A stretch of 64,000 nucleotides of DNA from Thalassoroseus pseudoceratinae (GCF_011634775.1 NZ_JAALXT010000002.1:806001-870000), one strand, 5' to 3'. Positions 39,383 through 50,338 are shown, numbered from the stretch's first letter. Program-made: numbers and translations. Notes: generated by a model from the letters alone, not told the origin.

Positions 39383-41401
39383 ATGACGAACTTCGAGGCG
39401 GACAAGAATTTGTTGTTCGGCGTCATTGCCATGCAATGCGATCTGATCGATATGCGTCAGTTCGTCGATGCTTGCACGTTGTGGTCTTCTCGCAAAGAGT
39501 CCACGTTGGCGGAAATTCTCGTGCAGCAAGGTTGGCTCGATGAAGAAGACCGCGAGCACGTGGAATACCTGCTCAAACGGCGAATCGACAAACAAGGAGG
39601 CGACGTTCGGAAATCACTCGCCAGCATGCCCGACGATGTGAAAGCCGCTTTGTCGGGCATCGAGAACGATTCGATCATCGAGACAATTCAGGAACTGGCC
39701 GACAACGATCGCTGGAAAACCACCGTTGCGATCGAACCGCCCGAGGAACCGAGCGACAAAGTCACCTTGAAAGGTTTGCATTCGACGGGGGGGATTGGTC
39801 AGGTCTGGATTGCGGAGGATCAGATCCTCAAGCGAGAGATCGCCTTGAAGGAACTCAAGACCGATATGGCCCGGTCTCAAAAGAATCGTCACCGGTTTTT
39901 TCGCGAGGCTCAACTCACCGCTCAGTTGGAACATCCTGGTATCGTCCCTGTGTACGACTACAGGGCTAACGAACAAGGAAGTCGGTGTTACTACACGATG
40001 CGTTTCATCAAAGGACGCACGCTGACGGAGGTCGTTAATGCCTATCATGCGGAGCGAAAGAAGGCCGACACGCTTCAGATGAGCGAGCTGATCAAACTGC
40101 TCGGAATGTTCATCAACATCTGCCAAACCATTGCTTATGCTCATTCGCGGAATGTCATTCATCGTGATCTCAAGGGAGACAATGTCGTCGTTGGCGACTT
40201 TGGCGAGGTGATTGTCTTGGACTGGGGGTTGGCCAAACGGCTTGACGAGATTCTCGTGGAGACCGTCTTGGATGACGAATACGGGGCGACAATTATTACC
40301 GACGATGCCGACCCGACACCGTCCAACGCGACAATGCAAGGAGAGAAACTGGGAACGCCGGCTTACATGGCTCCCGAACAAGCGTTAGGGCACATTGATC
40401 GGATCGACCAACGCACCGACATTTACGGCCTGGCGGCGATTCTTTATGAAATCCTAACGGGCGAACCGCCATTCACGGGAAAGAGCATTGTCAAAATCCT
40501 CGATGCGGTGATCCATGATACGCCGAAAAGACCCAGCGAGATCGTGCCGGATTTACCAACCGAGTTGGAGCGGATTTGTCTTCAGGGCTTGGCCAAAGAT
40601 CGAAAAGCCCGCCCCGAGTCGGCCACCGAGCTGGCAGAGCAAATTCAAAATTGGATCGCGGAACGAGCTGACCGCAAACGGACCGAACAGGAACGCGAAC
40701 GATTCTTCAGTCTCTCGCTAGATTTGCTGGCGATCCTCGACGCCGAAGGAACCCTGAGCCAAACTAATCCGGCATGGGAAAAAGTGCTCGGTTGGACTTC
40801 ATCCGAACTCGAAGGTCAAACGGTTCGAAGTCTTTTGCATCCGGACGATCAAACTCAGTTGGCGAACAATCTCAAGAGAATTTTGGCTGGCGAGTCGTTG
40901 ACCGAAGTGGAACATCGTTGCCGCTGCCGCGATGGTTCGTATCGGTGGATTTTGTGGAATGCCAGCCTGATTGCCGGGGAGGGTTCGATTTATCTGGTCG
41001 GTCGCGATATCACGGAACGCAAGCAAACCGAGCAGACGTTCCAAGAACTACTCGAGTCGGCTCCCGATGGCATGGTGATCGTCAACGATCAAGGACAGAT
41101 CGTTTTGGTGAACGCACAGATTGAGCATCTGTTCGGTTTTGACCGTCAGGAACTTCTCGGCCAACCCATCGAAACACTGGTTCCGGAGGAGGTTCGAGAA
41201 CGACATCCGGCTTATGTCCGAAAGTATATTTCAGAGCCGGAGTGTCGACCAATGGCATCGGGATTGGAACTTTACGGGCGTCGAAAGAACGGAGACGTGT
41301 TCCCCGCGGAAATCAGTCTAAGTCCCGTGCAAACCGAACAAGGACTCCTCATTTCCTGCGCAATTCGAGATGTGACCGGTCGCCATGGGACGTCGAATTA
41401 G
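39383..41401 (+). CDS. Ser/Thr protein kinase with two C-terminal PAS domains
   Basis: 672 residues from ATG 39383; a GTG at 39338 is less likely. The N-terminal 130 residues are a helical region common in planctomycete kinases. The Hanks-type kinase has a glycine loop GGIGQVWIA, ATP-binding lysine (about 156) in IALKELK, the catalytic HRDLKGDN (Asp262), a DWG motif in place of the common DFG (280-282), and activation-loop GTPAYMAPEQA. Two PAS domains follow (LLAILDAEGTLSQTNPAWEK and DGMVIVNDQGQIVLVNAQIE, each with PAC-like tails). It could sense a small molecule, redox state or light and phosphorylate partners. Target not evident. Single-gene unit, next gene convergent. Confidence 0.92.
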   Translation: MTNFEADKNLLFGVIAMQCDLIDMRQFVDACTLWSSRKESTLAEILVQQGWLDEEDREHVEYLLKRRIDKQGGDVRKSLASMPDDVKAALSGIENDSIIETIQELADNDRWKTTVAIEPPEEPSDKVTLKGLHSTGGIGQVWIAEDQILKREIALKELKTDMARSQKNRHRFFREAQLTAQLEHPGIVPVYDYRANEQGSRCYYTMRFIKGRTLTEVVNAYHAERKKADTLQMSELIKLLGMFINICQTIAYAHSRNVIHRDLKGDNVVVGDFGEVIVLDWGLAKRLDEILVETVLDDEYGATIITDDADPTPSNATMQGEKLGTPAYMAPEQALGHIDRIDQRTDIYGLAAILYEILTGEPPFTGKSIVKILDAVIHDTPKRPSEIVPDLPTELERICLQGLAKDRKARPESATELAEQIQNWIAERADRKRTEQERERFFSLSLDLLAILDAEGTLSQTNPAWEKVLGWTSSELEGQTVRSLLHPDDQTQLANNLKRILAGESLTEVEHRCRCRDGSYRWILWNASLIAGEGSIYLVGRDITERKQTEQTFQELLESAPDGMVIVNDQGQIVLVNAQIEHLFGFDRQELLGQPIETLVPEEVRERHPAYVRKYISEPECRPMASGLELYGRRKNGDVFPAEISLSPVQTEQGLLISCAIRDVTGRHGTSN

Positions 41402-41443
41402 GACGCCGTCGAATGGTAAGTGTGTCCGCAACTCTCGTCTCGT

Positions 41444-43240
41444 TCACGGTGTTGGCAGAGGTGGCAGGATGTCGAATTGCTGATCGGGAGTCGGAGCCAA
41501 TTGTTCGGGAATCGGGGACAGGTCCGGCGGGCTTTCCCTCAGATGCAACCAGAGGATGGCATGGATTTCTCGGAGGGTTTCTGGTTGTTCTTTGATGCTG
41601 GAATGTCCCGCGTCAACGAACAACTCACTTTCGACACCACCGATTCGTGCACTATCAACAGCCACAACGCCATCGCCCGGGAAACATGGCTCTAATCCCC
41701 CCGTTCCAATGATGGAGTGCAACTTCACATGCGATGCGAACGGAAGCATGTTCAGGCCCTTCAGACCGGGACTTCGTGGTGAGAGCCCTCTCACACTGCT
41801 GGGCAGACGGCGAGGAATGTAAGGGCGTAGATTGTCTTTGTTGAGTCTTCGGACTTCTTTCCAGTCTTCGGCGGACTCGTGTGGTTGGCCAGCGAGGAGC
41901 TTCCCAAGACAACCTATCAACCGCTGACTCATTCCCGATCCCTTATGTGGCACAGACATGAAAACGACGCGTGTGATGAATGGTTGTGGTTCAAAGAACA
42001 GCCAATCCGCGATTTTCTGTTTTTGTTGGGGAGTTCCCTCGAGTTCGCTAAACGGCACTTTGGCGAACAAGTTCCAAAGAATATGGCCGCTGTGAACGAC
42101 CTGTAATCGCGACAGCAACCCACCCATGCTGTGCCCCATCAAGATCATATTTTGAAGTGCCGGGTCGCGTCCGTTGGGGTCGAGATAACAGAGCGTGCTT
42201 CGCAAGTCTTTCCGGAGATCCGCAGCGGTCGCCAGGAACGGCATGCTCGTGGGATACAAGTACACCCAGATTTGGTAGCGTTCCATCAGTTTTGGCTGAT
42301 TAAGGAGATCGTTGAGGATTGTTCCCCAAGTCGTCGGGCTGGAAAGCAAACCGTGGACGAGCACCAACGGAATCTTGCCGGGTTGATATGGTTGACACAT
42401 CAACAACCCCTCGTGGTCCATCGCGATTTCCGGTTGCAAGAACGCCTTGATCGGATTCATTTCTGCTTCAAGTTGGCTCAAAACGAATTGAACGGCGGCG
42501 GCGATATTTCGCGACAATCCCAGCCGGTACCCCTGAACGACCTTGGTGGTCTCGTTGATCGGGCTGTTGAATTCAAATCGCCATGCCGACGGCGTGTCCG
42601 CGGACTCGTCATTGGGACAAAGCAATGCGGTGATGGAAATAGCTTGTTTGTCGAAGAATCGTTCGTCTTCGGGGTTGCCGGAACGGCGGAAATGAACTCC
42701 AAGAAGGCTGCCGCCAAGTCCGACGCGGACGGTCGGGAGAAAATGCGGATTCTCGAAACACGTCCCAGCGGTGCGAAGGCAATCGATCTGATCGAGTCGC
42801 CACGGCATGCCGCGTTTGGTGACAGGAACCGTATACCACTCTTCTCCGACACGCACCTTGAGCCCTTGAAGAAGATCGAGCCGACCGAAGTGTTGGCCGT
42901 AAATCAGACTGGACACCACGGCGGAGTTGTAGAGTCGCATGCTCCCACGCCAAAGCTGGGGCGGATCCTGAGAAAGCCCTTCTGTGACTTCACCCCAACA
43001 TTGAACCGCCGTCGCGAAGAAATAGTCCACGCATTCGTCATTCCCTGCATACGCGAACTGCTGAGCTTGCTGGAACGCCTGCATGAGTTCCGCGTGTCGT
43101 GGGCCTCCGCACTGAAGCTCCAGCGGCTGAACCGGAGTGGCAGGTCCTGGTTCGGTCGCGAATGCGTTGGAACTCCCAAGTATCGTAAGGAGCATCAACG
43201 TCAGCGGAAGAAATCGCGTTCGCGCAAGCGGTGCTTGCAT
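41444..43240 (-). CDS. Secreted alpha/beta hydrolase (lipase/esterase)
   Basis: 598 residues. The signal peptide is cleaved near SSNAFATE. The hydrolase core sits in the second half: oxyanion-hole strand PLVLVHGLLSSPTTWG, nucleophile elbow MGHSMGGLLSRL (GxSxG), and a candidate catalytic histidine in AGHSSIKEQPE near the C-terminus. The first 250 residues are not recognised and hold cysteine-rich stretches. Lengthy first half plus a lipase-like core resembles planctomycete lipases and esterases. It would cleave acyl esters outside the cytoplasm. Convergent with the kinase gene, divergent from glgX. Confidence 0.85.
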   Translation of the reverse strand: MQAPLARTRFLPLTLMLLTILGSSNAFATEPGPATPVQPLELQCGGPRHAELMQAFQQAQQFAYAGNDECVDYFFATAVQCWGEVTEGLSQDPPQLWRGSMRLYNSAVVSSLIYGQHFGRLDLLQGLKVRVGEEWYTVPVTKRGMPWRLDQIDCLRTAGTCFENPHFLPTVRVGLGGSLLGVHFRRSGNPEDERFFDKQAISITALLCPNDESADTPSAWRFEFNSPINETTKVVQGYRLGLSRNIAAAVQFVLSQLEAEMNPIKAFLQPEIAMDHEGLLMCQPYQPGKIPLVLVHGLLSSPTTWGTILNDLLNQPKLMERYQIWVYLYPTSMPFLATAADLRKDLRSTLCYLDPNGRDPALQNMILMGHSMGGLLSRLQVVHSGHILWNLFAKVPFSELEGTPQQKQKIADWLFFEPQPFITRVVFMSVPHKGSGMSQRLIGCLGKLLAGQPHESAEDWKEVRRLNKDNLRPYIPRRLPSSVRGLSPRSPGLKGLNMLPFASHVKLHSIIGTGGLEPCFPGDGVVAVDSARIGGVESELFVDAGHSSIKEQPETLREIHAILWLHLRESPPDLSPIPEQLAPTPDQQFDILPPLPTP

Positions 43241-43539
43241 GTTCTCAATCCTTTGAAAAACATTCTCCGCGGTGCAGAAACAGCATTAAAAGGATTCGAC
43301 CAGGCAGAATGATGAGATCAGTCCATTCGTCCAATCTCACCGAAACTCGTCACCCAGTGCACGATATGTCCTGTTAGGTAAGCCTCGCTCCGAAACTGCG
43401 TTGTCACGCTACGCGACTCCGTGGACAATCACATCGGGAAACTTGCTAGACTCTGCTGATTAGGCAGGATTGGCGGTCTGCCGGTTCTCTTGTTCAAGTA
43501 TGAAATCATTGATTTCTCTCACATTCGGTGTCTCGCATC
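43241..43539. other. Divergent intergenic region between lipase and glgX
   Basis: 299 bases between a minus-strand and a plus-strand gene, so it should hold both promoters. I see no convincing -35/-10 pair, hairpin or repeat. Confidence 0.5.
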
Positions 43540-45681
43540 ATGTCAAAGCCCCTCGGATTTCAGAGCAGTGGAGCCCCGAAGAACATTCGTCGCGGCCGTG
43601 AAGGCGGAACCGTGACTCAAAATCCTCTTGGGCATAGTTATCCATTAGGAGCCACACTCAATGACGGGGGTGTCAATTTCAGCATTTATTCCCGCCATGC
43701 AACGAGAGTGGAACTTGTCCTGTTCGATCAGCCGAATGATTTGTCTCCCAGTCGAATCATCCGACTCGATCCCATCCGAAACCGAACCTACCACTACTGG
43801 CACACGTTTGTGCCGGGAATCGGTGCAGGGCAACTCTACGGCTACCGGTTTGAAGGACCCAACAACCCCGACCGTGGTCTTCACTTTGATTCTTCGAAAG
43901 TTCTTCTTGATCCCTATGGGCGAGCGGTGGTCGTGCCGGATGAGTACGACCGCGAAGCGCTGTGCCGTGTCGGTCAAACCGCACATGCGATGAAGAATGT
44001 CGTGGTTGACTCAGATGACTACGATTGGGAAGACGACGTGCCACTGCGATTACCCGCGGCCAGAACAATCATTTATGAAATGCACGTTCGCGGATTCACA
44101 CAACACTCATCCTCCGGTTTAAGTGAAGAAAAACGCGGCACCTACGCGGGGCTCATCGAAAAGATTCCCTATCTCCAAGAGTTGGGCATCACTGCGGTGG
44201 AATTGCTACCGGTGTTCCAATTCGACGCCCAAGATTGTCCACCTGGCAAAACAAATTACTGGGGGTATGCACCGGTTTCGTTCTTTTCGCCGCATCAGGC
44301 ATATTCATCGCGTCAGGAGCCTGGCGACGCGGTCAATGAATTCCGAGATATGGTCAAGGCCCTGCATCGAGCAGGCATTGAAGTGATTCTCGATGTCGTC
44401 TTCAATCATACCGCCGAGGGCGAACGGAATGGCCCCACACTTTCCTTCCGAGGGATCGACAATCCGACCTACTACATTTTGAACTCCCCGGGCGCGGAGT
44501 ATGCGAACTATTCCGGATGCGGAAACACACTCAACGCCAACCATTCGATTGTCCGTCGAATGATTGTGGATAGTCTCCGATACTGGGTATCGGAAATGCA
44601 TGTGGATGGATTTCGATTTGATCTAGCCTCGATTCTCGCCCGCGATTCAACGGGAAATCCGTTACCCAACCCGCCGGTTCTTTGGGATATTGAATCCGAT
44701 CCCGTGTTGGCCGGAACCAAGTTGCTTGCCGAAGCCTGGGATGCAGCCGGGTTGTATCAAGTCGGTAGCTTCATCGGGGACAGCTGGAAGGAATGGAACG
44801 GGAGGTTCCGGGATGACGTCCGTGATTTCTTCCGGAGTACGCCCGGTTCGGTTCGGCAAATCGCCGATCGTCTTCTCGGCAGCCCGGATATCTACGGACA
44901 CAAAGGCCGTGAGGCCGAGCAAAGTGTGAATTTTGTAACCTGTCACGACGGGTTCACCCTGTACGACTTAGTGTCCTACAACGAAAAACACAACGAAGCC
45001 AACGACGAAGACAATCGAGATGGCACGAACGATAACCGGAGTTGGAATTGTGGAACCGAAGGGGAAACAGACGACCCCGCTATCTTGAAACTCCGCTATC
45101 AGCAGATGAAGAACTTCCTGACTGTCAATCTGCTCTCACTCGGGCTGCCGATGATTCTCATGGGAGACGAAGTCGGCCGCACGCAGCGTGGCAACAACAA
45201 CGCCTACTGCCAAGACAGCGAGATCAGTTGGCTGGATTGGTCGCTCGTCGAGTCTCGTGCCGATCTACTTCGGTTCGTGAAGTTGCTCATTGCACGGCGA
45301 TCGTTACGGAACATCGAACACGAAGAAAATCGTTTTAGCCTCATCGATATCATCGCCAACGCTCCGCACGATTGGCACGGTATCAAACTTCACGCTCCCG
45401 ACTGGAGTGATTCATCCCATTTGGTGGCAATCGGGGTGGAATTTCAGGGCGTTGATTTCCTGGCGCACCTGATCTTGAATTCCCATTGGGAATCACACAT
45501 CGTCGAATTGCCAGCCGTCACCGACGATCAACCCTGGCGACGTTGGATCGATACATCGTTAGACTCTCCGGAAGATATCGTTCCCTGGGAGACGGCCGCA
45601 CCGGTCGAGACGGACGACTATCACGTCGGGGCCCGCTCCGTCGTGATGTTGTATTCCGGAAAGATTACTCCGTCATTGTGA
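43540..45681 (+). CDS. glgX: Glycogen debranching enzyme (isoamylase type)
   Basis: 713 residues from ATG 43540; a GTG at 43528 is the alternative. It removes alpha-1,6 branches from glycogen or limit dextrins in the cytoplasm. N-terminal carbohydrate-binding module ([18 protein letters not shown]) then a GH13 barrel with the four conserved regions: [19 protein letters not shown] (nucleophile Asp), [10 protein letters not shown] (acid/base Glu) and [11 protein letters not shown] (transition-state Asp). [20 protein letters not shown] and NNNAYCQD are typical of GlgX. Length is normal for GlgX. It precedes glycogen phosphorylase by about 290 bases, and together they degrade stored glycogen. Confidence 0.93.
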   Translation: MSKPLGFQSSGAPKNIRRGREGGTVTQNPLGHSYPLGATLNDGGVNFSIYSRHATRVELVLFDQPNDLSPSRIIRLDPIRNRTYHYWHTFVPGIGAGQLYGYRFEGPNNPDRGLHFDSSKVLLDPYGRAVVVPDEYDREALCRVGQTAHAMKNVVVDSDDYDWEDDVPLRLPAARTIIYEMHVRGFTQHSSSGLSEEKRGTYAGLIEKIPYLQELGITAVELLPVFQFDAQDCPPGKTNYWGYAPVSFFSPHQAYSSRQEPGDAVNEFRDMVKALHRAGIEVILDVVFNHTAEGERNGPTLSFRGIDNPTYYILNSPGAEYANYSGCGNTLNANHSIVRRMIVDSLRYWVSEMHVDGFRFDLASILARDSTGNPLPNPPVLWDIESDPVLAGTKLLAEAWDAAGLYQVGSFIGDSWKEWNGRFRDDVRDFFRSTPGSVRQIADRLLGSPDIYGHKGREAEQSVNFVTCHDGFTLYDLVSYNEKHNEANDEDNRDGTNDNRSWNCGTEGETDDPAILKLRYQQMKNFLTVNLLSLGLPMILMGDEVGRTQRGNNNAYCQDSEISWLDWSLVESRADLLRFVKLLIARRSLRNIEHEENRFSLIDIIANAPHDWHGIKLHAPDWSDSSHLVAIGVEFQGVDFLAHLILNSHWESHIVELPAVTDDQPWRRWIDTSLDSPEDIVPWETAAPVETDDYHVGARSVVMLYSGKITPSL

Positions 45682-45972
45682 ATGACGAGGAACTGCACGA
45701 AACGCGAATACAAAGATCAAGCCACGCTCGAAGGTAGACGTTTTGTTTCCGAGACAGACGGAAACGGTACGTCCACCGCGACTTCGGAAATTCTCGAATC
45801 TGTAGAGACGCGAAGCCCCGCAAACGCTATTCTCCAGGGAAAACGTACAACAGAAGCCGTGCAACCGTCATGGTTTTCTGCTATTTCAGAGATCGAAGCC
45901 GTTGTCGGCCACGTCGTCGTCGGTTCCGTTGATTACCGCCCATTTCGATGATTAATTGAGAGTCGGATTCCC
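45682..45972. other. Gap between glgX and glgP, no gene seen
   Basis: 291 bases between two plus-strand genes. An 89-codon frame begins one base after the glgX stop (TGAATGA) and fills much of it, but the product has no recognisable domain and an ordinary intergenic composition, so I do not call it. The gap may hold a second promoter for glgP. Confidence 0.5.
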
Positions 45973-48450
45973 ATGAATGAACGCTCCACGAAGGATTCGC
46001 TGCGTCAGTATGAATGCGGAGGCTTCCGCTTCACCGATCGAATGGCCCGCGAGATTTACGACCGCCACCTGGTTTTCGATCACGCCGTGAATGTCGAGAA
46101 CGCTACCCAACGTGAACGATTCGAAGCCGTCGCGTGTTCACTACGAGATTTGTTGACCCAACGATGGCTATTGACCCAGGAAACGTACGACAAAGAGAAC
46201 CCCAAGCGGGTGTATTATCTGTCGATGGAGTTCCTGATCGGCCGCACATTGGTCAACAACATCATCAACTTGGGGGTGGAAGAGCTCGTTCAAGAGGAAT
46301 TGCAGTCCGACCCGCACCAGGATTGGCCGGAAGTCATCGAAACCGAACCCGACGCGGGACTCGGCAACGGTGGTTTGGGCCGTCTGGCCGCTTGTTTCAT
46401 CGAATCGCTGGCAACCTTGCAGATACCCGCGGTCGGTTATGGACTGCGTTACGAGTACGGTATTTTCCGTCAGTCGATCGAGAACGGCTATCAGGTCGAA
46501 CACCCCGATCATTGGTTGGCCCGACCCGACCCATGGGAAGTCATGCGTCCGAATGATGTCGTGACCATTCCACTCGGTTGCACGTTTGAACTGGATCACG
46601 GACAGTTGCGAGCGGTCGCAGGCCATTCATCGCATTTGCTCGGAGTTCCGTACGACCGGCCGGTGGTTGGCTATGGTGGTCGCACGATCAACACCCTGAG
46701 ACTCTGGGGAGCTTCCTCGCCCGATGAGTTCGACTTCGGTGAGTTCAGCACGGGGGATTTTGTCGGGGCGGTAGTGGAACGGATTCTGGCGGAATCGGTG
46801 ACACGCGTCTTGTACCCAGACGATTCGACAACAGCTGGTCAGGCTCTTCGTTTCGTGCAAGAGTACTTCTTGGTGTGTTGTTCACTCGCCGACATCGTCG
46901 CCTGTTTCCAGCGGACGAACAAAGACCTTAAGAATCTTCCAAACAAAGCCGCGATCCAACTCAACGACACACACCCTGCCATGGCAGTCGCTGAGCTAAT
47001 GCGGATTTTGATTGATAACAATGGACTCGGTTGGGACGAGGCTTGGGAAATCACGACGAACACGTTGGCTTACACCAATCACACGTTGCTGCCGGAAGCA
47101 CTGGAAAAGTGGCCGACCAGATTCTTTGAATTGGCCTGCCCGCGGCTATTGGAAATCATCTACGAGATTAATCAGCGATTTCTCCAAACGGTCAAAGAAC
47201 AATATCCCAAGGATGCCGCTCGTCTCAAACGTATGAGTCTGATTGAAGAGGGAGAACATCGACTCGTGCGGATGGCGAATCTGGCAATCGTCGGGAGTCA
47301 TAGTATTAATGGTGTGGCGGAGATCCACTCGGGTTTGCTCCGCACACGCGTGGTCACCGACTTTGCAGATATGTTTCCCGAACGCTTCAACAACAAGACC
47401 AACGGTGTCACCCCGCGACGTTGGCTATTGCGTTGCAATCCGGATTTAGCACGACTCATCACCGAAAAGATTGGCGAGGGTTGGGTCACTGAACTTTCGC
47501 AATTGAGCCGTCTGCGGCCACTAGCCGATGATGCCGAGTTTCGCAGCCAGTTCCGCAAGGCCAAGCAGGCTGCCAAGAACCGATTCGCTGAATGGCTCAA
47601 GGATCGGTCTGGTCTCGTCGTCGATCCAACGACCATTTTCGATAGCCAAATCAAGAGGATTCACGAATACAAACGGCAGTTGCTCAATGCACTGCATATC
47701 ATCCTGTTGTACAACCGGTTGAAAGAGAACCCAAATCTGAGCATGCCGCCTCGGACGTTCTTCTTCGCTGGCAAAGCAGCACCGGCCTACTGGCTTGCCA
47801 AATTGATCATCAAGCTGATCAATAATGTGGCTGCGGTCATCGATGCCGATCCGCAAGTGCGAGAGAAAATCAAAGTCGTCTTCCTGCCGAACTATAATGT
47901 TTCGCTGGCCGAAAAACTCATCCCTGCGAGTGATGTCTCCGAGCAGATTTCGACGGCCGGCTACGAAGCTAGCGGCACGGGCAACATGAAGTTCATGATG
48001 AACGGTGCACTCACGATCGGGACACGCGACGGGGCCACCATTGAAATGGCGGAAGAGGCCGGTGAGGAAAACTTCTTCCTCTTCGGGCTCACCGCCGACC
48101 AAGTTGCCAAGAATCGGGGGTGGTACAATCCCGAGTGGCACTACGAAAATGAGCCGGAAGTCCGAGCCGTCTTGGATCGAATTTCTGGCAATCACTTCAG
48201 TCCTGACGAGCCCGATTTGTTTGAGCCGATTCTTCAGACATTGATGAACGGCGATTACTTTATGCATCTTGCCGATCTCACATCCTACGCAGAAGCGCAA
48301 GAACAGGTCGGAGAACTATACGCCGATCAAGATGCTTGGAGTCGAAAAGCAATTATCAATATCGCCTGCTCCGGAAAGTTCTCGAGCGACAGAACAATTC
48401 TGGATTACGCCGACGACATCTGGGATGCATCACCCTGTCCGATTCCGTAG
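45973..48450 (+). CDS. glgP: Glycogen phosphorylase
   Basis: 825 residues, normal for the GT35 family. It releases glucose 1-phosphate from glycogen chain ends using inorganic phosphate and pyridoxal phosphate. The cofactor lysine is Lys673 in ASGTGNMKFMMNGAL, the family signature EASGTGNMKFMMNGALTIGT. Other conserved parts: RVYYLSMEFLIGRTL, GLGNGGLGRLAACFIESLAT, IQLNDTHPAMAVAELMRILI, RIHEYKRQLLN. No signal peptide. It lies downstream of glgX on the same strand and carries its own ATG start; together they form a glycogen breakdown unit. Allosteric sites are not evident from sequence alone. Confidence 0.95.
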   Translation: MNERSTKDSLRQYECGGFRFTDRMAREIYDRHLVFDHAVNVENATQRERFEAVACSLRDLLTQRWLLTQETYDKENPKRVYYLSMEFLIGRTLVNNIINLGVEELVQEELQSDPHQDWPEVIETEPDAGLGNGGLGRLAACFIESLATLQIPAVGYGLRYEYGIFRQSIENGYQVEHPDHWLARPDPWEVMRPNDVVTIPLGCTFELDHGQLRAVAGHSSHLLGVPYDRPVVGYGGRTINTLRLWGASSPDEFDFGEFSTGDFVGAVVERILAESVTRVLYPDDSTTAGQALRFVQEYFLVCCSLADIVACFQRTNKDLKNLPNKAAIQLNDTHPAMAVAELMRILIDNNGLGWDEAWEITTNTLAYTNHTLLPEALEKWPTRFFELACPRLLEIIYEINQRFLQTVKEQYPKDAARLKRMSLIEEGEHRLVRMANLAIVGSHSINGVAEIHSGLLRTRVVTDFADMFPERFNNKTNGVTPRRWLLRCNPDLARLITEKIGEGWVTELSQLSRLRPLADDAEFRSQFRKAKQAAKNRFAEWLKDRSGLVVDPTTIFDSQIKRIHEYKRQLLNALHIILLYNRLKENPNLSMPPRTFFFAGKAAPAYWLAKLIIKLINNVAAVIDADPQVREKIKVVFLPNYNVSLAEKLIPASDVSEQISTAGYEASGTGNMKFMMNGALTIGTRDGATIEMAEEAGEENFFLFGLTADQVAKNRGWYNPEWHYENEPEVRAVLDRISGNHFSPDEPDLFEPILQTLMNGDYFMHLADLTSYAEAQEQVGELYADQDAWSRKAIINIACSGKFSSDRTILDYADDIWDASPCPIP

Positions 48451-48485
48451 TCCCGTTATGTCTTCCGAGAGTATCTTCTCAATCG

Positions 48486-48522
48486 GTCGCTGTCGGTCAA
48501 AGAGGCCCGCAGCGACTGTTTT
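48486..48522 (+). terminator. Possible intrinsic terminator of glgP
   Basis: GTCGCTG (48486-48492) pairs with CAGCGAC (48510-48516), seven perfect pairs with a 17-base loop, followed by TGTTTTC. It lies 36 bases after the glgP stop. Confidence 0.45.
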
Positions 48523-48639
48523 CGCATCTCGACTAACCGTTATTCTCCAATCGCGACTTGACTAAGTTTCCGTGTTCAAACACGGCCTTTGGGTTTGTCA
48601 CGAGTCGAATTCGTCTGCCATTGCAACGAGGGTATGAGA

Positions 48640-50295
48640 ATGAAGATCTGGCTTTCGTCTTGGTGGAACAAGTTCTCCTTCGTGGGTTTGTTTTTCGCGG
48701 TCCTCTTCTTCGCCGCTTCGGTAACGCCGTCGCTGTTGCCGAGACACTATCTTGTTCAGGGCATTCTGTCCGGCATGTCGTTGGCTGTCGGGTATGGATT
48801 CGGTGTGCTCGTCGTTGGACTTTACCGTTTCCTTGCGCTACCAGAACCGCAAGCCAAGACACAGCGGATATCAAAGATCGTCTCATCAGCCCTGGTTGCC
48901 ATTGTGACTGTCACCGCGCTATGGCAAATGACGGCTTGGCAGAATTCCATCCGAACACTTATGGAAATGCCTCCACACGAGACAGCGTACCCGATGCGTG
49001 TCATAGGCATCGCGTTAATCGTTGGGATTGTTCTCTTGGTCCTCGGGCGACTGTTTATCACCGCCAACATTATTGCCGCGCGAGTTGCTGAAAAATTCGC
49101 ACCACGCCGAATCGCGTTGTTTTTAAGTTTTAGCTTTGTAAGCATTTGTGTCCTGCTGCTCACAAACGACTTAATTGCCGCGATGCTGCTTCGTTCCGCA
49201 GACAACTTCTTTGCAGAGTTAGATCAAATCACTGAAGAAGGGATTCAACCTCCGAGTGATTTCGATAGCACCGAAGGCGAAGAATCCTATATTGACTGGG
49301 ACTCAATTGGACGCCAAGGGAAGTTGTTCTTGACCCAACGACCAACCCAACAAGAGATCGAGGACTTTCATAACAAAGTCGCAAAGCGTCCTATCCGTGT
49401 CTATGTTGGCATGCGTTCGCGATCGACGATGGAGGAGCGGGCGGAACTCGCATTAAAAGAACTTAAACGTGTCGGCGGATTTCAACGCTCCGTCCTGATT
49501 GTCGCAACACCGACAGGAACCGGATGGCTGGATCCATCGGCTGTTGACACCGTGGAATACATGCATCGAGGTGACACGGCGATTGTGAGTATGCAGTATT
49601 CGTACTTGCCAAGTTGGATCACATTGTTGGTCGAACCTCAACATTCCATAGATTCTGCAACGGCATTGTTCGATGAAATCTATAGTTATTGGAAAACACT
49701 TCCGAGAGACTCACGCCCCCGGTTGTATGTGCACGGTTTGAGTCTCGGTGCACTAGGGGCAGAGGGTTCAGCGGATGTCTACACCATCTTCGAAGACCCC
49801 ATTCAAGGCGCTGTGTTTAGTGGCACACCGTTCCCGAGTGTGAGATGGCAGCAACTTGTTCGAACTCGAAACGAAGGCAGTCCAATTTGGCTTCCCAAGT
49901 TTCGTGACAGCCGTCTTGTGCGATTTACGTCACAGAAGAACGCGTTGGAACCGGAAAAGGCTTGGGGCCCGTTGCGTGTCGCATACATTCAATATGCAAG
50001 TGATCCCATGGTTTGGTTTTCGCCAGAACTTGCTTGGAGACAACCTGATTGGTTGATTGGAAAACGCGGGCCCGACGTTTCACCTCAATTGCGGTGGTAC
50101 CCGATTGTTACCTTTCTCCAAGCGGCGTATGACATGCCAATGGCCACATCAGTCCCCCTCGGTTTTGGCCACAACTATTCACCATCGAGCTACATAGATG
50201 CTTGGAATGCAGTCACGACTCCAAACGACTGGACAGAGGAGATGTCTCAACGATTGAAAGACGTCTTCAATAATCGTGCGACTCCGAAACCATAA
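48640..50295 (+). CDS. Membrane alpha/beta hydrolase (Abhydrolase_9 family)
   Basis: 551 residues from ATG 48640, seven bases after GAGGG. The first 190 residues hold four hydrophobic helices (FVGLFFAVLFFAASVTPSLL, VGYGFGVLVVGLYRFLAL, ALVAIVTVTALWQMT, IGIALIVGIVLLVLGRLF). The C-terminal 300 residues are a hydrolase with RPRLYVHGLSLGALGAEG, where GLSLG is the nucleophile motif, and with the C-terminal GFGHNYSPSSYIDAW, which may supply the histidine. This fits the PF15420 plus PF10081 pair of membrane hydrolases. Substrate unknown. The gene stands alone after the glycogen genes and converges with mscS. Confidence 0.85.
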   Translation: MKIWLSSWWNKFSFVGLFFAVLFFAASVTPSLLPRHYLVQGILSGMSLAVGYGFGVLVVGLYRFLALPEPQAKTQRISKIVSSALVAIVTVTALWQMTAWQNSIRTLMEMPPHETAYPMRVIGIALIVGIVLLVLGRLFITANIIAARVAEKFAPRRIALFLSFSFVSICVLLLTNDLIAAMLLRSADNFFAELDQITEEGIQPPSDFDSTEGEESYIDWDSIGRQGKLFLTQRPTQQEIEDFHNKVAKRPIRVYVGMRSRSTMEERAELALKELKRVGGFQRSVLIVATPTGTGWLDPSAVDTVEYMHRGDTAIVSMQYSYLPSWITLLVEPQHSIDSATALFDEIYSYWKTLPRDSRPRLYVHGLSLGALGAEGSADVYTIFEDPIQGAVFSGTPFPSVRWQQLVRTRNEGSPIWLPKFRDSRLVRFTSQKNALEPEKAWGPLRVAYIQYASDPMVWFSPELAWRQPDWLIGKRGPDVSPQLRWYPIVTFLQAAYDMPMATSVPLGFGHNYSPSSYIDAWNAVTTPNDWTEEMSQRLKDVFNNRATPKP

Positions 50296-50338
50296 TCGAT
50301 AGTCGTTTGGAATCAGTGAATTCTAAGATTGCGTTGGA

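Noticed and set aside
42131-43312. 393-codon plus-strand frame
   Set aside because: Antisense shadow of the secreted lipase gene, which has the signal peptide and GxSxG motif.
45682-45951. 89-codon frame directly after glgX (TGAATGA)
   Set aside because: No recognisable domain, composition like intergenic DNA, no homology I know; the start is only a chance overlap.
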